From positions 2,666,001 through 2,730,000 of the forward strand of contig JACTVC010000001.1 in NCBI GenBank assembly GCA_018417955.1: a stretch of 64,000 bases of DNA, in the 5' to 3' direction. The notes below the pieces were generated by a model that saw only the letters and a program-made list of their open reading frames with translations, made no database searches and was not told where the DNA came from. Every line of letters begins with the position of its first letter. Positions within the stretch are counted from its first letter, which is position 1. Positions 35,171 to 46,795 of the stretch are shown here, in pieces. The stretch comes from Laccaria trichodermophora. Taxonomy: Eukaryota > Basidiomycota > Agaricomycetes > Agaricales > Hydnangiaceae. The translations under genes and the position numbers were made by a program.

Positions 35171-35842
35171 TCACGAGCTTAGGGCTCGGGGGCAGGAGAT
35201 GCACGCAAGGGTTGAGATCATTGGGAATTCAAGCTTGTCGGTGCAACCCCCTGGTTACCCGGCGCTCTGGTCTCTTTTTGAAGAACTCCAAGTCTGATTA
35301 TCGTGATCCGCGCTGTACACCTTTCATTCAGTTCCAACCACTCGTCTTCAACGTGCACAGAGGATAACATGTATGTTCTTCATGTTCTCCAGAGTCTGGA
35401 TGCATGTGGACACCATGGCTCTATCATCATTATACTCATCGTTCCGCTCTCAACGCTCGATACCGATCAGCAATTCTTTGGTGAATCTCAGAACACGTTG
35501 CTGACAATATCGCTACCGCCACCAACCCACCTCTCAAATGTACTGCGAACTGCTCGACTTCATATGCATGCCGTAGTGGTCGGCTCTGGCTATTACCACC
35601 GCTCCCTTCTTTTCAAATACGTCCCCCACTGGCAAGGTTTAGCAAACCTGAAAGACGGTTGATTCTAGCCACTTTCCCCTTACTTTCTTTCTCTGGAGCC
35701 TGGAGGATTGGAGGATGCACCTTGCACGCGGCTGTTAATGCTGCGGAGTTGTGATCCCTCTGTTCAGAATCATGTGGCAAGCCCAAGATGGCGGACAGAA
35801 TTACCACCTGTTTTCCTTTTTCAGGTGCACCCTCAAGGCTTA

Positions 35843-36497
35843 GGGCCTGTTCGGGTCCCCGGTCTTCTCGTCGGCCTCCAGCCAAAATCATGCCCGAAGC
35901 CAAGCTGATGGCCTCGGTCATCAGAGTGGAGCCCAAGCCGTGTTCGGTGGCACTCTGCTCTGCTTCGGCCTCGCGTGATCGCGGGTGACGGCCTAGAATT
36001 TCCTTTATGCATGTTTGGTACTCTTCAATATTTACAAAACATTATCTCTGGATGTATATTCTTTATTCCATTGTTCCTTCTATGAGCTTCCCCCTAAAAA
36101 AATTCAACCTTCTACCTCCTGTGGGTAGCAAAGATTTATGGCCACTAAACATGCTAAAAACATCCTGGTAAAAAAAATAGAGAGGGTTAAACAGTGGTAA
36201 GGAACAGGCATTGCATTCTGTGAGATATGCCATGACTTTGCATGTAAATTTATTTTGAGAGGATTAAGACCATTCCCCCTGATTTTAAGTGAGCTCTGCT
36301 GAATTCTTCGAGTACTAATACAGGTTAGAATTTATCACGGGAACTAATGTGAGGTTATCTATGGTGTATTATCTAAGAATGCACGTTGTGACACCGTCGT
36401 GACGAACGCGTCAAGCCTGTGGGAATTCGGCTTCGGTCTCATCAAATTGCAAGGCCAACGCCTAAGCCGACACAAGACCGGGGACCCGAACAGGCCC
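35843..36497. mobile_element. Non-autonomous DNA transposon, PIF/Harbinger (Tourist)-like
   Basis: A 655-bp element with perfect 24-bp terminal inverted repeats beginning GGGCCTGTTCGGGTCCCCGG, flanked by the 3-bp target duplication TTA (35840-35842 and 36498-36500). The GGGCCTGTT end and TTA duplication fit the PIF/Harbinger superfamily. The interior is AT-rich and codes for no transposase. A sister copy of the host repeat at 38598-38612 (AAGGTTTAGAAGACCTGAAA) represents the unoccupied site. Confidence 0.8.
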
Positions 36498-36725
36498 TTA
36501 CAGGACCTGAAAGACGGCTTATTTTAGCCACTGAAAGGCCAGTGGAGACTGCGCAGGCTGTCAAATCTGCGGGCTCATGACCCCGATCTCTGTGCAGAAT
36601 CATGTGGCAAGCCCAAGATGCGTATGGGGAGACATCCTCACTGTCTAAACTTCGATCCACCTTACTCTCGCGTTGAATCCAAGATAAGGGAGGAATACAC
36701 CTTTAACAAAATGAAGTAGGAAGAC

Positions 36726-37371
36726 CAAGAGGCCTCAGATCCACCGATGCTGGACGTCCGATCTGTCACGTGCCACTGACAGCGGCTATTTCCGAGCTTC
36801 GGAAACGCAAGTCGACGCTTGGTCAACGCTTCGTCGATGCCGACCTCAGTCCAATGCTCGACCACTATTTTATTGCCTCTAGTAGCGGAATATGATTTAA
36901 TTCAATAGAACATGCTTGTTTTTGAATGGGAGGAGTAAATGTATCTGCCGTGCTTTGGCAGTGCGACCGGCATTGGGCTCAGACTGGTCTTGGTGATGTG
37001 TAACTGGACTCGAGGCTAGAGGTTTCTCAAAGCAAATATAAGTACCAACTCAATTGAATTACTATTTATTCATTTAGCAATGCTTGAGGCCATAAAGTAT
37101 ATGCTGGGAGGTGCCTGGTATGGTTGGAGAAGATTGGGCCTGTTTTCTCTTCTTTTCAGCTGGAACTGGCAAAGGGTATCGTACTGTGTTATATCAAGTT
37201 ATTATACAAGGGTTTGGTACACCAGCAGAGACCTCAGAATGTAAGTTATGTGGAAAGTAAAGGAGGACACGCTTCGGAGAACCTTCTAGCCGAGTAGCCG
37301 GTGGTGGCTGTACCTCCCCCCCCCCACCCGTGGGACTCGACGTACTGGATCGGTGGATCTGAGGCCTCTTG
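36726..37371. mobile_element. Non-autonomous hAT-like DNA transposon
   Basis: A 646-bp element with inverted ends CAAGAGGCCTCAGATCCACC (23 bp perfect), flanked by the perfect 8-bp duplication AGGAAGAC (36718-36725 and 37372-37379). Eight-bp duplications and CA-starting ends are typical of hAT. No transposase frame is seen. The sister repeat at about 39602-39612 (TTAGAAGACATCTCG) is an empty site. Confidence 0.8.
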
Positions 37372-37750
37372 AGGAAGACATCTCGTCACGTACGGCGGCT
37401 CGTGATTTATTGATCGAATTATTGGGCTCACAGTATCTAGGTGCTTTAAAACAGGACAGTAGTCTGTGCGACATCTTGCTAGCTACTGGTCTCACGACAA
37501 ATTTGGCGCTCGCATCCATCTTAATATAGAACACAAGACGCATTCTGTCGTGATGCAACTTGCCAAGACCGTTTTAGATTCTTATCAACGCCGACTTCGA
37601 TCTATATGACCCCTGTAAGCCTCAATGTGCGCCATATTGGTCGCCCAAACCCTCATAATGGCATTCATTACGGCGGCAAGATATATCACACCCCATGAAC
37701 ACGCCTCTATCCAGGCTGCCAGCTGAACTAACTCTTTTCTCCACACAACA

Positions 37751-38320
37751 ATGGAATCCACTCGTAGCCGCCAAATCCAAAGGCTAATGTTCCTATCAAT
37801 CTTCCTCACCGTCGTAACAATGGCCATCGACGGTGTAACGGTATTCGCAGAATCCTTCTTCATCATTCCCGGTGCTGGAGTGTTTACGGTCGCACATCAT
37901 GTCACCGTTTTAGCACTGGCGCAAAAGCAGAGAAAGCGCAATGCAGCCATTGCCACCACCACCGCCATCGCCACCACTCCCACTCCAGCCACTCCGACAA
38001 TGATCGCTATTGATCTAGACGTCACAGCAAAACTCGGCACCATCGTCTGCGCATGGCTCCTGTTTTTCACCTGGCTTGCAGCAATAATTATGATGGGTAT
38101 CGTCACTGCGATAGTGGCTAGTAGTCATGATGGACCGGGCATAGGGACACTGATTGCGTCGCTGGTGTTCGCTGTGCTTGAGGAGGGGGTGATGTTGGCG
38201 ATCACTATCAAATGCACGAGGGAACGGAGGAGGGGAGGGGCTGAGATACGCGCGAGGTTCGACATTATCAAGAGGATGTCGGCGCAACCCAAGGCTCTTG
38301 TCGCTCCGGAGTCATGTTGA
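37751..38320 (+). CDS. Four-TM hypothetical protein, copy 1
   Basis: Single-exon frame of 189 residues with four hydrophobic segments: LMFLSIFLTVVTMAIDGVTV, VFTVAHHVTVLAL, IVCAWLLFFTWLAAIIMMGI and LIASLVFAVLEEGVMLAITI. Between TM2 and TM3 is a Thr/Ala/Pro-rich loop. The C-terminus is basic (KCTRERRRGGAE), predicted to be cytosolic. No enzymatic motif is seen. It is nearly co-linear with the gene at 39982, and relics lie at 33840 and 34590, so this is a locally amplified lineage-specific gene. Upstream sequence (from about 37540) is duplicated with it. Confidence 0.7.
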   Translation: MESTRSRQIQRLMFLSIFLTVVTMAIDGVTVFAESFFIIPGAGVFTVAHHVTVLALAQKQRKRNAAIATTTAIATTPTPATPTMIAIDLDVTAKLGTIVCAWLLFFTWLAAIIMMGIVTAIVASSHDGPGIGTLIASLVFAVLEEGVMLAITIKCTRERRRGGAEIRARFDIIKRMSAQPKALVAPESC

Positions 38321-39981
38321 GGGCTCAATGTCCATGATCACTTTCAATTCGGTGTTTGTTGAGCTCTCACGACTTTGTACCTTCTCTCGCAGTCGGCTCT
38401 ATTGGCATTATACTCATCTTTTCCGTTCTCAACTCTCGATACCGATGAAGAATTCTTTGGTGAATCTGAACGTCAAACAACGAGAGCATATTGCTGACAA
38501 TATCCCTACCCCCACTGTGAACTGCTCAACTAAGTGGTTGGACAAGTAAGTCTCTAACCATTACCACCTCTTTTCCTTTTTTCAAATGCGTCCCCCAAGG
38601 TTTAGAAGACCTGAAAGATGGCTGATTTTAGCCACTTTCCCTTACTTTTCTTCCTCTGGAAGACTGGAGAACTGCAACTTGCATGCGGCAGTCAAATCTG
38701 CGGGCTCATGATCCCGATCGCTGTTGAAAATCAGGTGGCAAGCCCAAGACGGCGTATGTCATGGCATTCTATCATCCGATATTTATGGAAAGAGTGGGGC
38801 CACCAATTTAAAATGGAAAGCGTCGGGGACTGGACATGGATTGAGAGCATAGGGCAGTTGCCTTCAAGTTGAGGCTGGTAGTGAAGAGATCAGAAGGAAT
38901 TGACTGAACAGCTCCAGAATCTCCGCGAGGAGTCACTTCCGTCACAGCCATGAAAGTTTCAAATGTCAACCTCCCGCCATGATCCCCTCATGATCATAAG
39001 TAACATCGGCTGCCGCATCCCATCTTCGCTCATTAACATGCGCGTCGCGAAAGATGGACCAAAGGGGCACCAGCCACTCCGTTCTAAGTGAAAACCTGGT
39101 CCGATATTTGGAAAGATACCATCCATCCCAAATCCATCCCAGGCCTTCCTTTTGCCTTCCTTGTTGGATAAAAAGATGATTTCTTCCCACCCATCCCTCG
39201 AATCGTGGGTGTGCCTTTCCACCAGTTCTATGCTGCTCTCCTTTTTTCAAGTCGTAGTGCATCGTAGCTCGTATGAGAATGTCTTCTTCACTCAGAAACA
39301 CGCCACATCGACCGTTAAATTAGATCACAATGAATTATGTATGTGCCCTTACTTCCATGTGCAGTACTGACCTGTAGTATGTTAACCACATGCCAGATAA
39401 AGGATAGGATAACCACGTACATTCGACATAATCGAGAAACCCTCGCTCGAAACCTTCAACGCTATCAACTTCCCATATAATTCTTTGAGATTGTTCAACT
39501 CGCGCCCTTGTCTCTCGGTGATTTCCTGACAATCCACCTCGCTCTCGTGTTGGATCCAGGATAAGAGGAATTCAACTTGAACAAAATGTGATACGTCGCT
39601 TTAGAAGACATCTCGCCACCGTGATGCACGTTGACTCGGGTCAAAGCTTTGGGCTCACAGTTTCCAGGTTTCTTTTTATGACAGAAAATGCGAAATCCAG
39701 GCTTGCTGGGTGGTCTCACGAGCACTTTGGCGCCCGCATCCATCGAGAGAGCCTCACCAGTCACACTGCATTCTGTTATGATGCAACTTGCCAAGACCGT
39801 TTTAGATTCCTATCAACATGACCCCTGCTGCTGTAAGCTTCAATGCTGTGTGCACCATTTTGGTCGCGGAAACCGGTCCCACACCGTTAGAGCCTCATAA
39901 CGGCGTTCATTACGGCGGCAAGATATGCTTCACACCCCATGAGGCCTCTCTCCAGCTGAACTAACTCTACTCTACACAACA
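38321..39981. other. Repeat spacer between the two four-TM genes
   Basis: No gene supported. 38390-38780 matches 35400-35800 (same CTCGATACCGAT and TGGCAAGCCCAAGA blocks); 39540-39980 matches 36660-36725 plus 37380-37750, that is the other unit without the hAT-like insert. Confidence 0.6.
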
Positions 39982-40545
39982 ATGGAATCCACTCGTAGCC
40001 GCCAGATCCAAAGGCTCATGTTCCTATCGATCTTCCTCTCCGTCGTGATTATGGCCATCGACGGTGTGACGATATTCACGGGATCCCTCTTCTTCAGTCC
40101 CAGTGTTGGAGTGTTGACGATCGTACATCATGTCACCGTCTTAACAATGGCACAAAGGCAGAGAAAGCGCAATGCAGTCAACGCAACCACCACCTTCACT
40201 CCATCTCCAACCACTCCTACGACAATCGCTGCTGATCTGGACGTCACAGCAAAACTCGGCACCATCATCTGCGCATGGCTCGTGTTTTTGACCTGGCTTG
40301 CAGTAATAATCCTGATGGCTATCATCATTGCGATAGTGGTTCCTGATAGTAATGGACCGGGTATAGGGACGTTGATTGCAGCGCTGGTGTTCGCTGTGCT
40401 TGAGGAGGCGGTGATATTGGCGATCGCTATCAAATGCACGAGGGAACGAAGGAGGGGAGGGGCTGAGATGCGCGCGAGGTTCGAAATTGTCAAGAGGTTG
40501 TCGGCGCAACCCAGCGCTCTTGTCGCTCCGGCCGAGTCATGTTGA
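39982..40545 (+). CDS. Four-TM hypothetical protein, copy 2
   Basis: Single-exon frame of 187 residues aligned along its whole length with copy 1. Both start MESTRSRQIQRLMFLSIFL. The TM2-TM3 loop is shorter, the fourth TM reads LIAALVFAVLEEAVILAIAI and the end is SALVAPAESC. Substitutions are mostly conservative in TM segments, suggesting both copies are, or recently were, under constraint. It converges on the first hemerythrin-like gene. Confidence 0.7.
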   Translation: MESTRSRQIQRLMFLSIFLSVVIMAIDGVTIFTGSLFFSPSVGVLTIVHHVTVLTMAQRQRKRNAVNATTTFTPSPTTPTTIAADLDVTAKLGTIICAWLVFLTWLAVIILMAIIIAIVVPDSNGPGIGTLIAALVFAVLEEAVILAIAIKCTRERRRGGAEMRARFEIVKRLSAQPSALVAPAESC

Positions 40546-40804
40546 GGGTTCAAAGTTCATGCATTCGGGAGAAACTTCCTTCTTTGGATTGTAGGTTTTG
40601 TTGTAATCATGTATACTTGAACTTCTTGGATCAGATGCTGTATTAGCACATGCATATGTACCGCACAATAGATTTGAATGGTAATGGGCGCTATTTCTCG
40701 TTCTGTACCCGTGGCTGCGCTAGCATCGATTGCTCACTTGAAACGTCGAAAAGTATTGGACGCGAGTACATGAGTCGAAGATGCTCGAGTCCAAGACTGC
40801 TACA

Positions 40805-41761
40805 TCAGGGTTCGTATGTCTGGGGCGCGCCAGACCGGGAATAGGGAGAGAATTTCCAATAACTACGTTGAATGTGTGAGGGTCGAGAAGAAGATAACGG
40901 GCGAGATAGTAACGAACCTGTAATACCTCCAAGGAGCAATGTTACGGGCGAACCATCTAACGTGAGCGGGTAAGGCTGTAGGCTATATTATACCTCAATT
41001 AGCAAGCCCTCCCAGTTTACAGGGAACATTCAACCTACCCAGTAGGGTGCCTCCTTAATATTGTGGTGTGTCATGACGAACGGGAAAGTGGTCAACTTTC
41101 CTGGGAGGTTTTTGATATGTTCTTCCTGCTCTGCGAAAGGGAAAAGGACTCAGGTAGGGAATACGTAGCGGACAATATCCCGTACGTTTCGACACCTTCT
41201 GAAGGCCATCTTCATCCAACAATCTTAACTGGTCTTCTGAAATAGTCGGGATCTACACATGTGTCAACTTTTCCAGCTTATCACAATAGAAGGGCGAAGA
41301 AAACCAACTTCGTCATGCAAATGCTGCACGAGTGGATCGGCGAAGGCTTTAAGCAGCTCTCGAGTTTTCTCGCCATCATATTTCTCAGTCCCAATGAAAA
41401 CTTGGTTCATATACTCCTCCAATACGTCCATTCCAGCGTGGAGAGCCTCATGTTGTTCCCTGTTGTGAGCCATGTCTAGCCTGGTCTGGAAAAATGGAAA
41501 GAGAATCGATTCTTCGCCATTGTGGTGATCATGGACCGCAGCCAAGAAACGCAAAGAGTATCCAGCGAATGTGTGCTCGTCTTCGGGTTTCACAAGGAGT
41601 GCATTTCTCCAGATCGAGTTGATGGCACGGATGAAGACGTTGTGGATAAGAATCATGTCATACGACATGTACGCCGCCAAATCGTCAGAGACGACGGCGA
41701 GGAATGGAGCATTAGGCAGGTAAATGAGAGGGTATGGGTTTTCACTATCAGAGACAGACAT
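40805..41761 (-). CDS. Hemerythrin-like (HHE) protein, array copy 1
   Basis: Five exons; exon 1 is 41309-41761 (151 codons) and the stop is at 40805. Exon 1 carries a full HHE four-helix domain: LIHNVFIRAINSIW, HDHHNGEESILFPFF, REQHEALHAG, and LVQHLHDE. These His/Glu residues match the di-iron ligands of hemerythrins. Exons 2-5 encode PTISEDQLRLLDEDGLQK, EEHIKNLPGKLTTFPFVMTH, the helix HVRWFARNIAPWRYY and the tail YWKFSPYSRSGAPQ, found in fungal hemerythrin-like proteins. Function could be O2/NO or iron sensing; not known. The donor of intron 1 is GTTGG, weaker than in the sister genes. Confidence 0.85.
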
Positions 41762-42274
41762 GTCTGAGTTGTCAATTGGGGTTTGGAAGGTTGAGGGTCA
41801 TCCTTTTATAACATAGCTGCAAAACGATCAGCTCCCGTTTTACGAAGGTGGAAGTGGCATGAGTAAGATGAACGGGCCCATTGAGATGTGGCGAATGCTG
41901 TCAACATGTCGATAAACCTGCCATCTGTCTAATAGAAGAGCGAGCTTGTCGGATAGGGTCTGCTGTATCATTAATACCTTCGTATGAACTGAACAAGGAA
42001 TACTTACCGTCTTCTGTGTTTACCCCATCTGAGCTTGCGAAAAGTACGGGGCAGCACAAACAAAAGCTATCTGAACATTTCGAATGGCAGCCGCCAAATC
42101 CGTTATATGAACATGTCGATGGTCCTCCTTTTTGCCTCCTCACTTCGGGCCAGAGATCTGATCCTCCGCCACGAATGCACCCTTTGCAACGGTAGCCTAA
42201 GTCGCAGAAATATAGAATTATAGCGTCGAACGAGAATATATGAGGTTGAAATAAGCCAAGTCGATGTCTAAATA
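41762..42274. other. Spacer between hemerythrin copies 1 and 2
   Basis: Contains the promoter of copy 1 next to 41761 and the 3' flank of copy 2; no additional gene. Confidence 0.5.
41800..41815 (-). promoter_or_regulatory. TATA box of hemerythrin copy 1
   Basis: On the minus strand TGTTATAAAAGGATGACCC lies about 40-50 bp before the ATG. The same element precedes the other three genes. Confidence 0.6.
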
Positions 42275-43232
42275 TTATGCTCCATATTTCTGAGGAACGC
42301 CAGTGCGAGTGTAGGGAGAAAATTTCCAATAACTACATTGAAGACGTGAGGGCTAGAAAGGGGATAACGGACGATACAGTAGCCTACCTGTAATGCCAGA
42401 AAGGAGTGATGTTACGAGCAAGCCATTTGACGACGGTGGGAACTGGAGGCTAAATTACATCAGAATTAGCGGGGTCTACACATTCAGGCGAAGAAATAAG
42501 TTTACCCAGTTGGGTGCTTCTTCAAAATTGTGATGCGTCATGATGAACGGGATAACCGTAAACTTCCCTGGGAGATTTTTGAGATGCTCTTCCAAGTCTG
42601 GCAAAAGGGAAGCTTGAGGAATACAAGAGAAATACAACACGTGTCGCACACCTTTCAATGTCCTCCGAAAACCTTCTTTATCGAGTGATCTCAAACGCTC
42701 TTCAGAAATAGTCGGAATCTGTGGGCATGTGTTAATTTCTCCGAAATTCATTGTAAAAAGTACAAGGATGCGAGCCCACCTCTTCGTGCAAGTGCTCCAC
42801 GAGCGGATCAGCAAAAGCTTGAAGTAGCTCACGAGTCTTTTCGCCATCGTATTTCTCCTCCCCATTAAAGAGCTGGGTCATGTATTGCTCAAATGGATGC
42901 ATGCCAACTTGGAAAGCCTCATGTTGCTCCAGATTGTGGCTCATATCAAGCTTAGTCTGGAGAAACGGGAATAGAAACATTTCTTCACTATGGTGGTGAG
43001 AATGGATCGCGGCCAAGCAACAGCGAGTGTATCCAGCAAATGCAACCTCGTCTCCAGGCATTACTAGTACTGAGTTTCTCCAGATCGAGTTAATGGCGCG
43101 GATGAAGACGTTGTGAATGAGAGCCATGTCGCAAGACAAGTACGCCGCCGGGTTATCCAAAACGGTGGCGAGAAAAGGGACAGTAGGAAGAGAAATAAGA
43201 GGGTATGGGTTTTCAGCATCAGTGGCAGACAT
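42275..43232 (-). CDS. Hemerythrin-like (HHE) protein, array copy 2
   Basis: Five exons with exon 1 at 42780-43232 (151 codons) and a TAA stop at 42275-42277. Metal-ligand motifs: LIHNVFIRAINSIW, IHSHHHSEEMFLFPFL, LEQHEAFQVGM (the second His of this helix is Gln) and LVEHLHEE. Exons 2-5 give IPTISEERLRSLDKEGF, LEEHLKNLPGKFTVIPFIMT, VVKWLARNITPFWHY and YWKFSPYTRTGVPQKYGA. The ligand change H to Q in helix 3 and CRQ-type changes make this the most diverged ligand set of the four. All splice sites follow the sister genes. Confidence 0.85.
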
Positions 43233-44153
43233 GCCTATGCTGTGGAACTGGAGTTGTAGTAGCTCCTTTTATGATATGCGGTCCCATTTGCCAAGGTGGA
43301 ATGACGAGCATTTTGGTGATGTGGAGGAGAAAGGCCTGGTGCTTGTAGATTGTCGGAACGAAATGTCAGATTTGCGTCAAATGCAAGGGGGTGGCGGGAA
43401 AAATACCGGATACGTAGATATAGGGTCGGAAGGGAGGTTGTGAGGTTGATCGAAGTCGCGACTCAGACGAAAAAAACTTTTGGTAAAGAACTACATAAGG
43501 ATGCGCAACCAACCAAAAACAAGGCGTCATCGTTACTACATACTATTGCGCCGGAATATATCTATCTATCTATCTGTTAAACTTCCATGATTCGTCTCAT
43601 ACTTGCAACCAGATCAGATTCATTACACCCTACTCACCAGGTACTTCCTCACCGCAAAACAAGTCTTCGCAACTCACTAGCGCAACGCCACACGAATGAC
43701 GCGATCTGAACTATTCTGACGCGATTTTTGGCCTGAGAGCTCCATACAATTCGGTGCATAAAACAGTCGGACGAAGTAGGCAGAGATAATCGATGGGACA
43801 GGCAAAGGACAGAAAGACAGCGTGTGGAGGCTTCATAAATTACAATATTGGAAGTTACATTCGGGCCGCACTCCAATATCATTCTGAACTTTCGCGCATG
43901 CTCAATTCAGCCTGTTTATGATGCTGATTTTTCATGGGCATCCAGGTACTCACCAGCATCTTCCCGCTTTCCAATGGACATTTAGTCCTTCATGTATTCA
44001 TCATTGCCGCACAAGCATCTGCACCACATTATCAATACGAAACGCAGCGCACTCTACATCATCTTCTATGACAACAGTCGCTTACTGAAGGTGTTGGCTT
44101 GAGTCATGAGCATTGGCCGGAAAAGTACTGAACAAAAGTTGTTGTCTATTGCA
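43233..44153. other. Spacer between hemerythrin copies 2 and 3
   Basis: No additional gene seen. A short TATC microsatellite lies at 43558-43576. Confidence 0.5.
43262..43277 (-). promoter_or_regulatory. TATA box of hemerythrin copy 2
   Basis: Minus strand CATATCATAAAAGGAGC about 35 bp before the ATG, equivalent to the site in copies 1, 3 and 4. Confidence 0.55.
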
Positions 44154-45117
44154 TCAAGCACCATACTTTTGAGGAAGGCCGGCACGGGTATAGGGAGAAA
44201 ATCTCCAGTAACTGCGTTGAAGACATGAATGGACGAAAAGAAGATAAAAAGCGGACAGTGGCGAACCTGTAATGTCTAAAGGGAGCAATGTTACGAGCAA
44301 ACCATTTGATGGGGGCAGGAATAGCAGGCTATTCCGCGTCCGAATTAGCAAGTCCATTCAAAGCAAAGAAACAGCTCAACATACCCAATTTGGTGCCTCG
44401 TCAAAGTTGTGATGCGTCATAATGAAGGGAAACACCGTCAACTTCCCTGGAAAATTTTTGATGTGTTCTTCCAGCTCTGCAGAAACGCAGATATGTACCA
44501 TGAACAAGGGATTTTTGGAGTAGAACGTATCACGCACGATTCAACGTGTCCTGAAGACCGTCTTGTTCCAGTAATCGTAAACGCTCCTCAGAAATCGTCG
44601 GAATCTAGAACACGCGTTAACCTTTCCGAAACTAAACAGCGAACGGGCAAAAATAAGAATTCACCTCTTCGTGCAAATGCTGCACAAGTGGGTCAGCGAA
44701 AGCTTTGAGCAACGCTCGAGCTTTCTCCCCATCATACTTGTCCTTCCTAGTGAAGACAAGGTTCATGTACTGCTCAAAATTATCCATGCCAGCATGGAAA
44801 GACTCGTGTTGCTCCAGATTGTCACTCATATCGAGCTTCGTCTGAAAGAACGGGAAAAGAAACGTTTCTTCGCCGTGGTGGTGAGCATGGAGGGCGAACA
44901 TGCAACAGAGGGAGTATCCGGCGAATGCAACTTCGTCCTGAGGCTTCACAAGGGGTGCATTTCTCCAGATTGAGTTCATGGCACGGATGAACACGTTGTG
45001 AACGAGAGCCATGTCGGTCGACAAGTACGCCGCTACGTCATCGGAGAGGAGGGCAAGAAAAGGAACGGTTGGAAGCGAAATAAGAGGGTATGGGTTTTCA
45101 ACATCAGAGACAGACAT
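44154..45117 (-). CDS. Hemerythrin-like (HHE) protein, array copy 3
   Basis: Five exons with exon 1 at 44665-45117 (151 codons) and a TGA stop at 44154-44156. Motifs: LVHNVFIRAMNSIW, LHAHHHGEETFLFPFF, LEQHESFHAGM, LVQHLHEE. Exon 2 is 67 nt as in the sister genes (IPTISEERLRLLEQDGLQ). Later exons give LEEHIKNFPGKLTVFPFIM, IKWFARNIAPFRHY and YWRFSPYTRAGLPQKYGA. An ATG four codons upstream (45129) is in frame; 45117 was chosen because it aligns with the starts of the other three copies. Confidence 0.87.
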
Positions 45118-45806
45118 GGAGACAGGCATATCTGTGTTTTGAGGGAGTTGCAGAAACTCAAGGTGGGAGCTCTGTCGTCTTTTTATGATATCCCTGGGCG
45201 GTAGGAATCAGCGCCCATTTGTTGCGACCAGAATAACCAGCGTCTTATGATGTTGATGGAAAGGTGGAGGCCATGGCGGTTACAATTACTTGACTTGTGC
45301 ATATCAGTTTGCAGGCGGTATTATTTTTAGGCGTCTACCGAAGCCCGACAACCCCCCGACACCCGACAACTCCGCCCGAAATATCCAACTTCAAGTTCGT
45401 CTATGAACCTCCTCCGCACTAACATACTCCAAGCTCTTCAAGCTTCAAGTTGCCTTGGAGTTTCAGATAGAAGAGATGCCTTTACTCAAACTTGCAAACA
45501 ACCTCTGGGTTAGCGTGCATGCTCGCACCGAACAAGGTGTAGTTTATCATGCAAGTCCTGAAATAAATCAGTACACCAGACCGTACCGATGAGGTTGGCG
45601 ACAGATTCTATCGACGCCGCGACGCGTTGAATAATGCTGCGAGCTACGAACTTGCCACGGAGCGTGGCACAAAGTCTCTCTCGCAATTCTCAATGGGAAT
45701 CGCAACCACCGCTCGCATAATGCCAAAACGTTGACTAAGTCACAAGCATAGGGCGGGAATATATCATCTATTGAGTCGAAAGAAAAATAAAGTCGATATC
45801 CCTGTA
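45118..45806. other. Spacer between hemerythrin copies 3 and 4
   Basis: Contains the TATA-like TCATAAAAAGACGAC of copy 3 near 45175-45192 (minus strand). No additional gene. Confidence 0.5.
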
Positions 45807-46767
45807 TTAAGGGCTGTATTTTTGAGGGACGCCAGCGCGAGTATAAGGCGAAAATTTCCAGTAACTGCATTAAAAACGTGAGCGGGCGGAAAGAAGATAT
45901 AAGGGCGAACAGTAGCCAACCTGTAGTGTCTGAAGGGTGCAATGTTACGAGCAAACCATTTGATGGGAGCGGGAATACCAGGCTGATACGCCTCCGAATC
46001 AGCAAGTCCATTCAGTTTGTGCGAAGACACAGCTCAACATACCCAGTTTGGTGCCTCCTCGAAGTTGTGATGTGTCATAACGAAGGGAAACACCGTCAAC
46101 TTCCCTGGAAGATTTTTGATATGTTCTTCAAACTCTGCGAGAAAAAACGTCGGTGGGATGCAAAAAGAAAAGTTAAACATTTCACGCACCATCCGACACC
46201 TTCTGCAGACCATCCTTATCCAGTAATTTTAAACGCTCTTCAGATATGGTCGGAATCTAAAACGCGCGTTAACCTTGCCCAACTCAATAGGAATGGAGAA
46301 ATATGAGAACTCACCTCTTCGTGTAAATGTTGCACAAGCGGATCGGCGAAAGCTTTGAGCAACGCTCGAGTTTTTTCCCCATCATACTTGGCCTTCTTAT
46401 TGAAGACCTGTTTCATGTACTGCTCGAAAGCATCCATGCCAGCGTGGAAAGACTCGTGCTGCTCCACGTTGTGACTCATATCCAGCTTAGTTTCGAAGAA
46501 CGGGAAAAGAATCGTTTCTTCGCCATGGTGGTGGTCATGGATGAGGGTCAAGCAACAGAGAGAGTATCCAGCAAATGCAATTTCGTCCTCAGGCTTCACG
46601 AGGGGAGCATTTCTCCAGATTGAGTTCATGGCACGGATGAACACGTTGTGAATGAGAGCCATTTCGCAGGACGTGTACGCTGCTAGGTCTTCATTGACGA
46701 AGGCGAGGTAAGGAACGGTTGGAAGCGAGATAAGAGGGTATGGGTTTTCAACGTCAGAGGAAGACAT
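45807..46767 (-). CDS. Hemerythrin-like (HHE) protein, array copy 4
   Basis: Exons 46315-46767, 46190-46256, 46043-46134, 45921-45982 and 45807-45864 give 243 residues. The HHE domain is complete: LIHNVFIRAMNSIW, IHDHHHGEETILFPFF, VEQHESFHAGM, LVQHLHEE. It continues IPTISEERLKLLDKDGLQ, FEEHIKNLPGKLTVFPFVMT with a further HH pair before NFEEAPNW, IKWFARNIAPFRHYSYWKFS and ends in QKYSP. The tail WKFSPYTRxGVPQ is typical of fungal hemerythrin-like proteins. This is the best-preserved member by ligand count and served as the template for the splice model of the other three. Confidence 0.88.
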
Positions 46768-46795
46768 GTTCTTTGTGTATCCTGAACTTGGTGGA

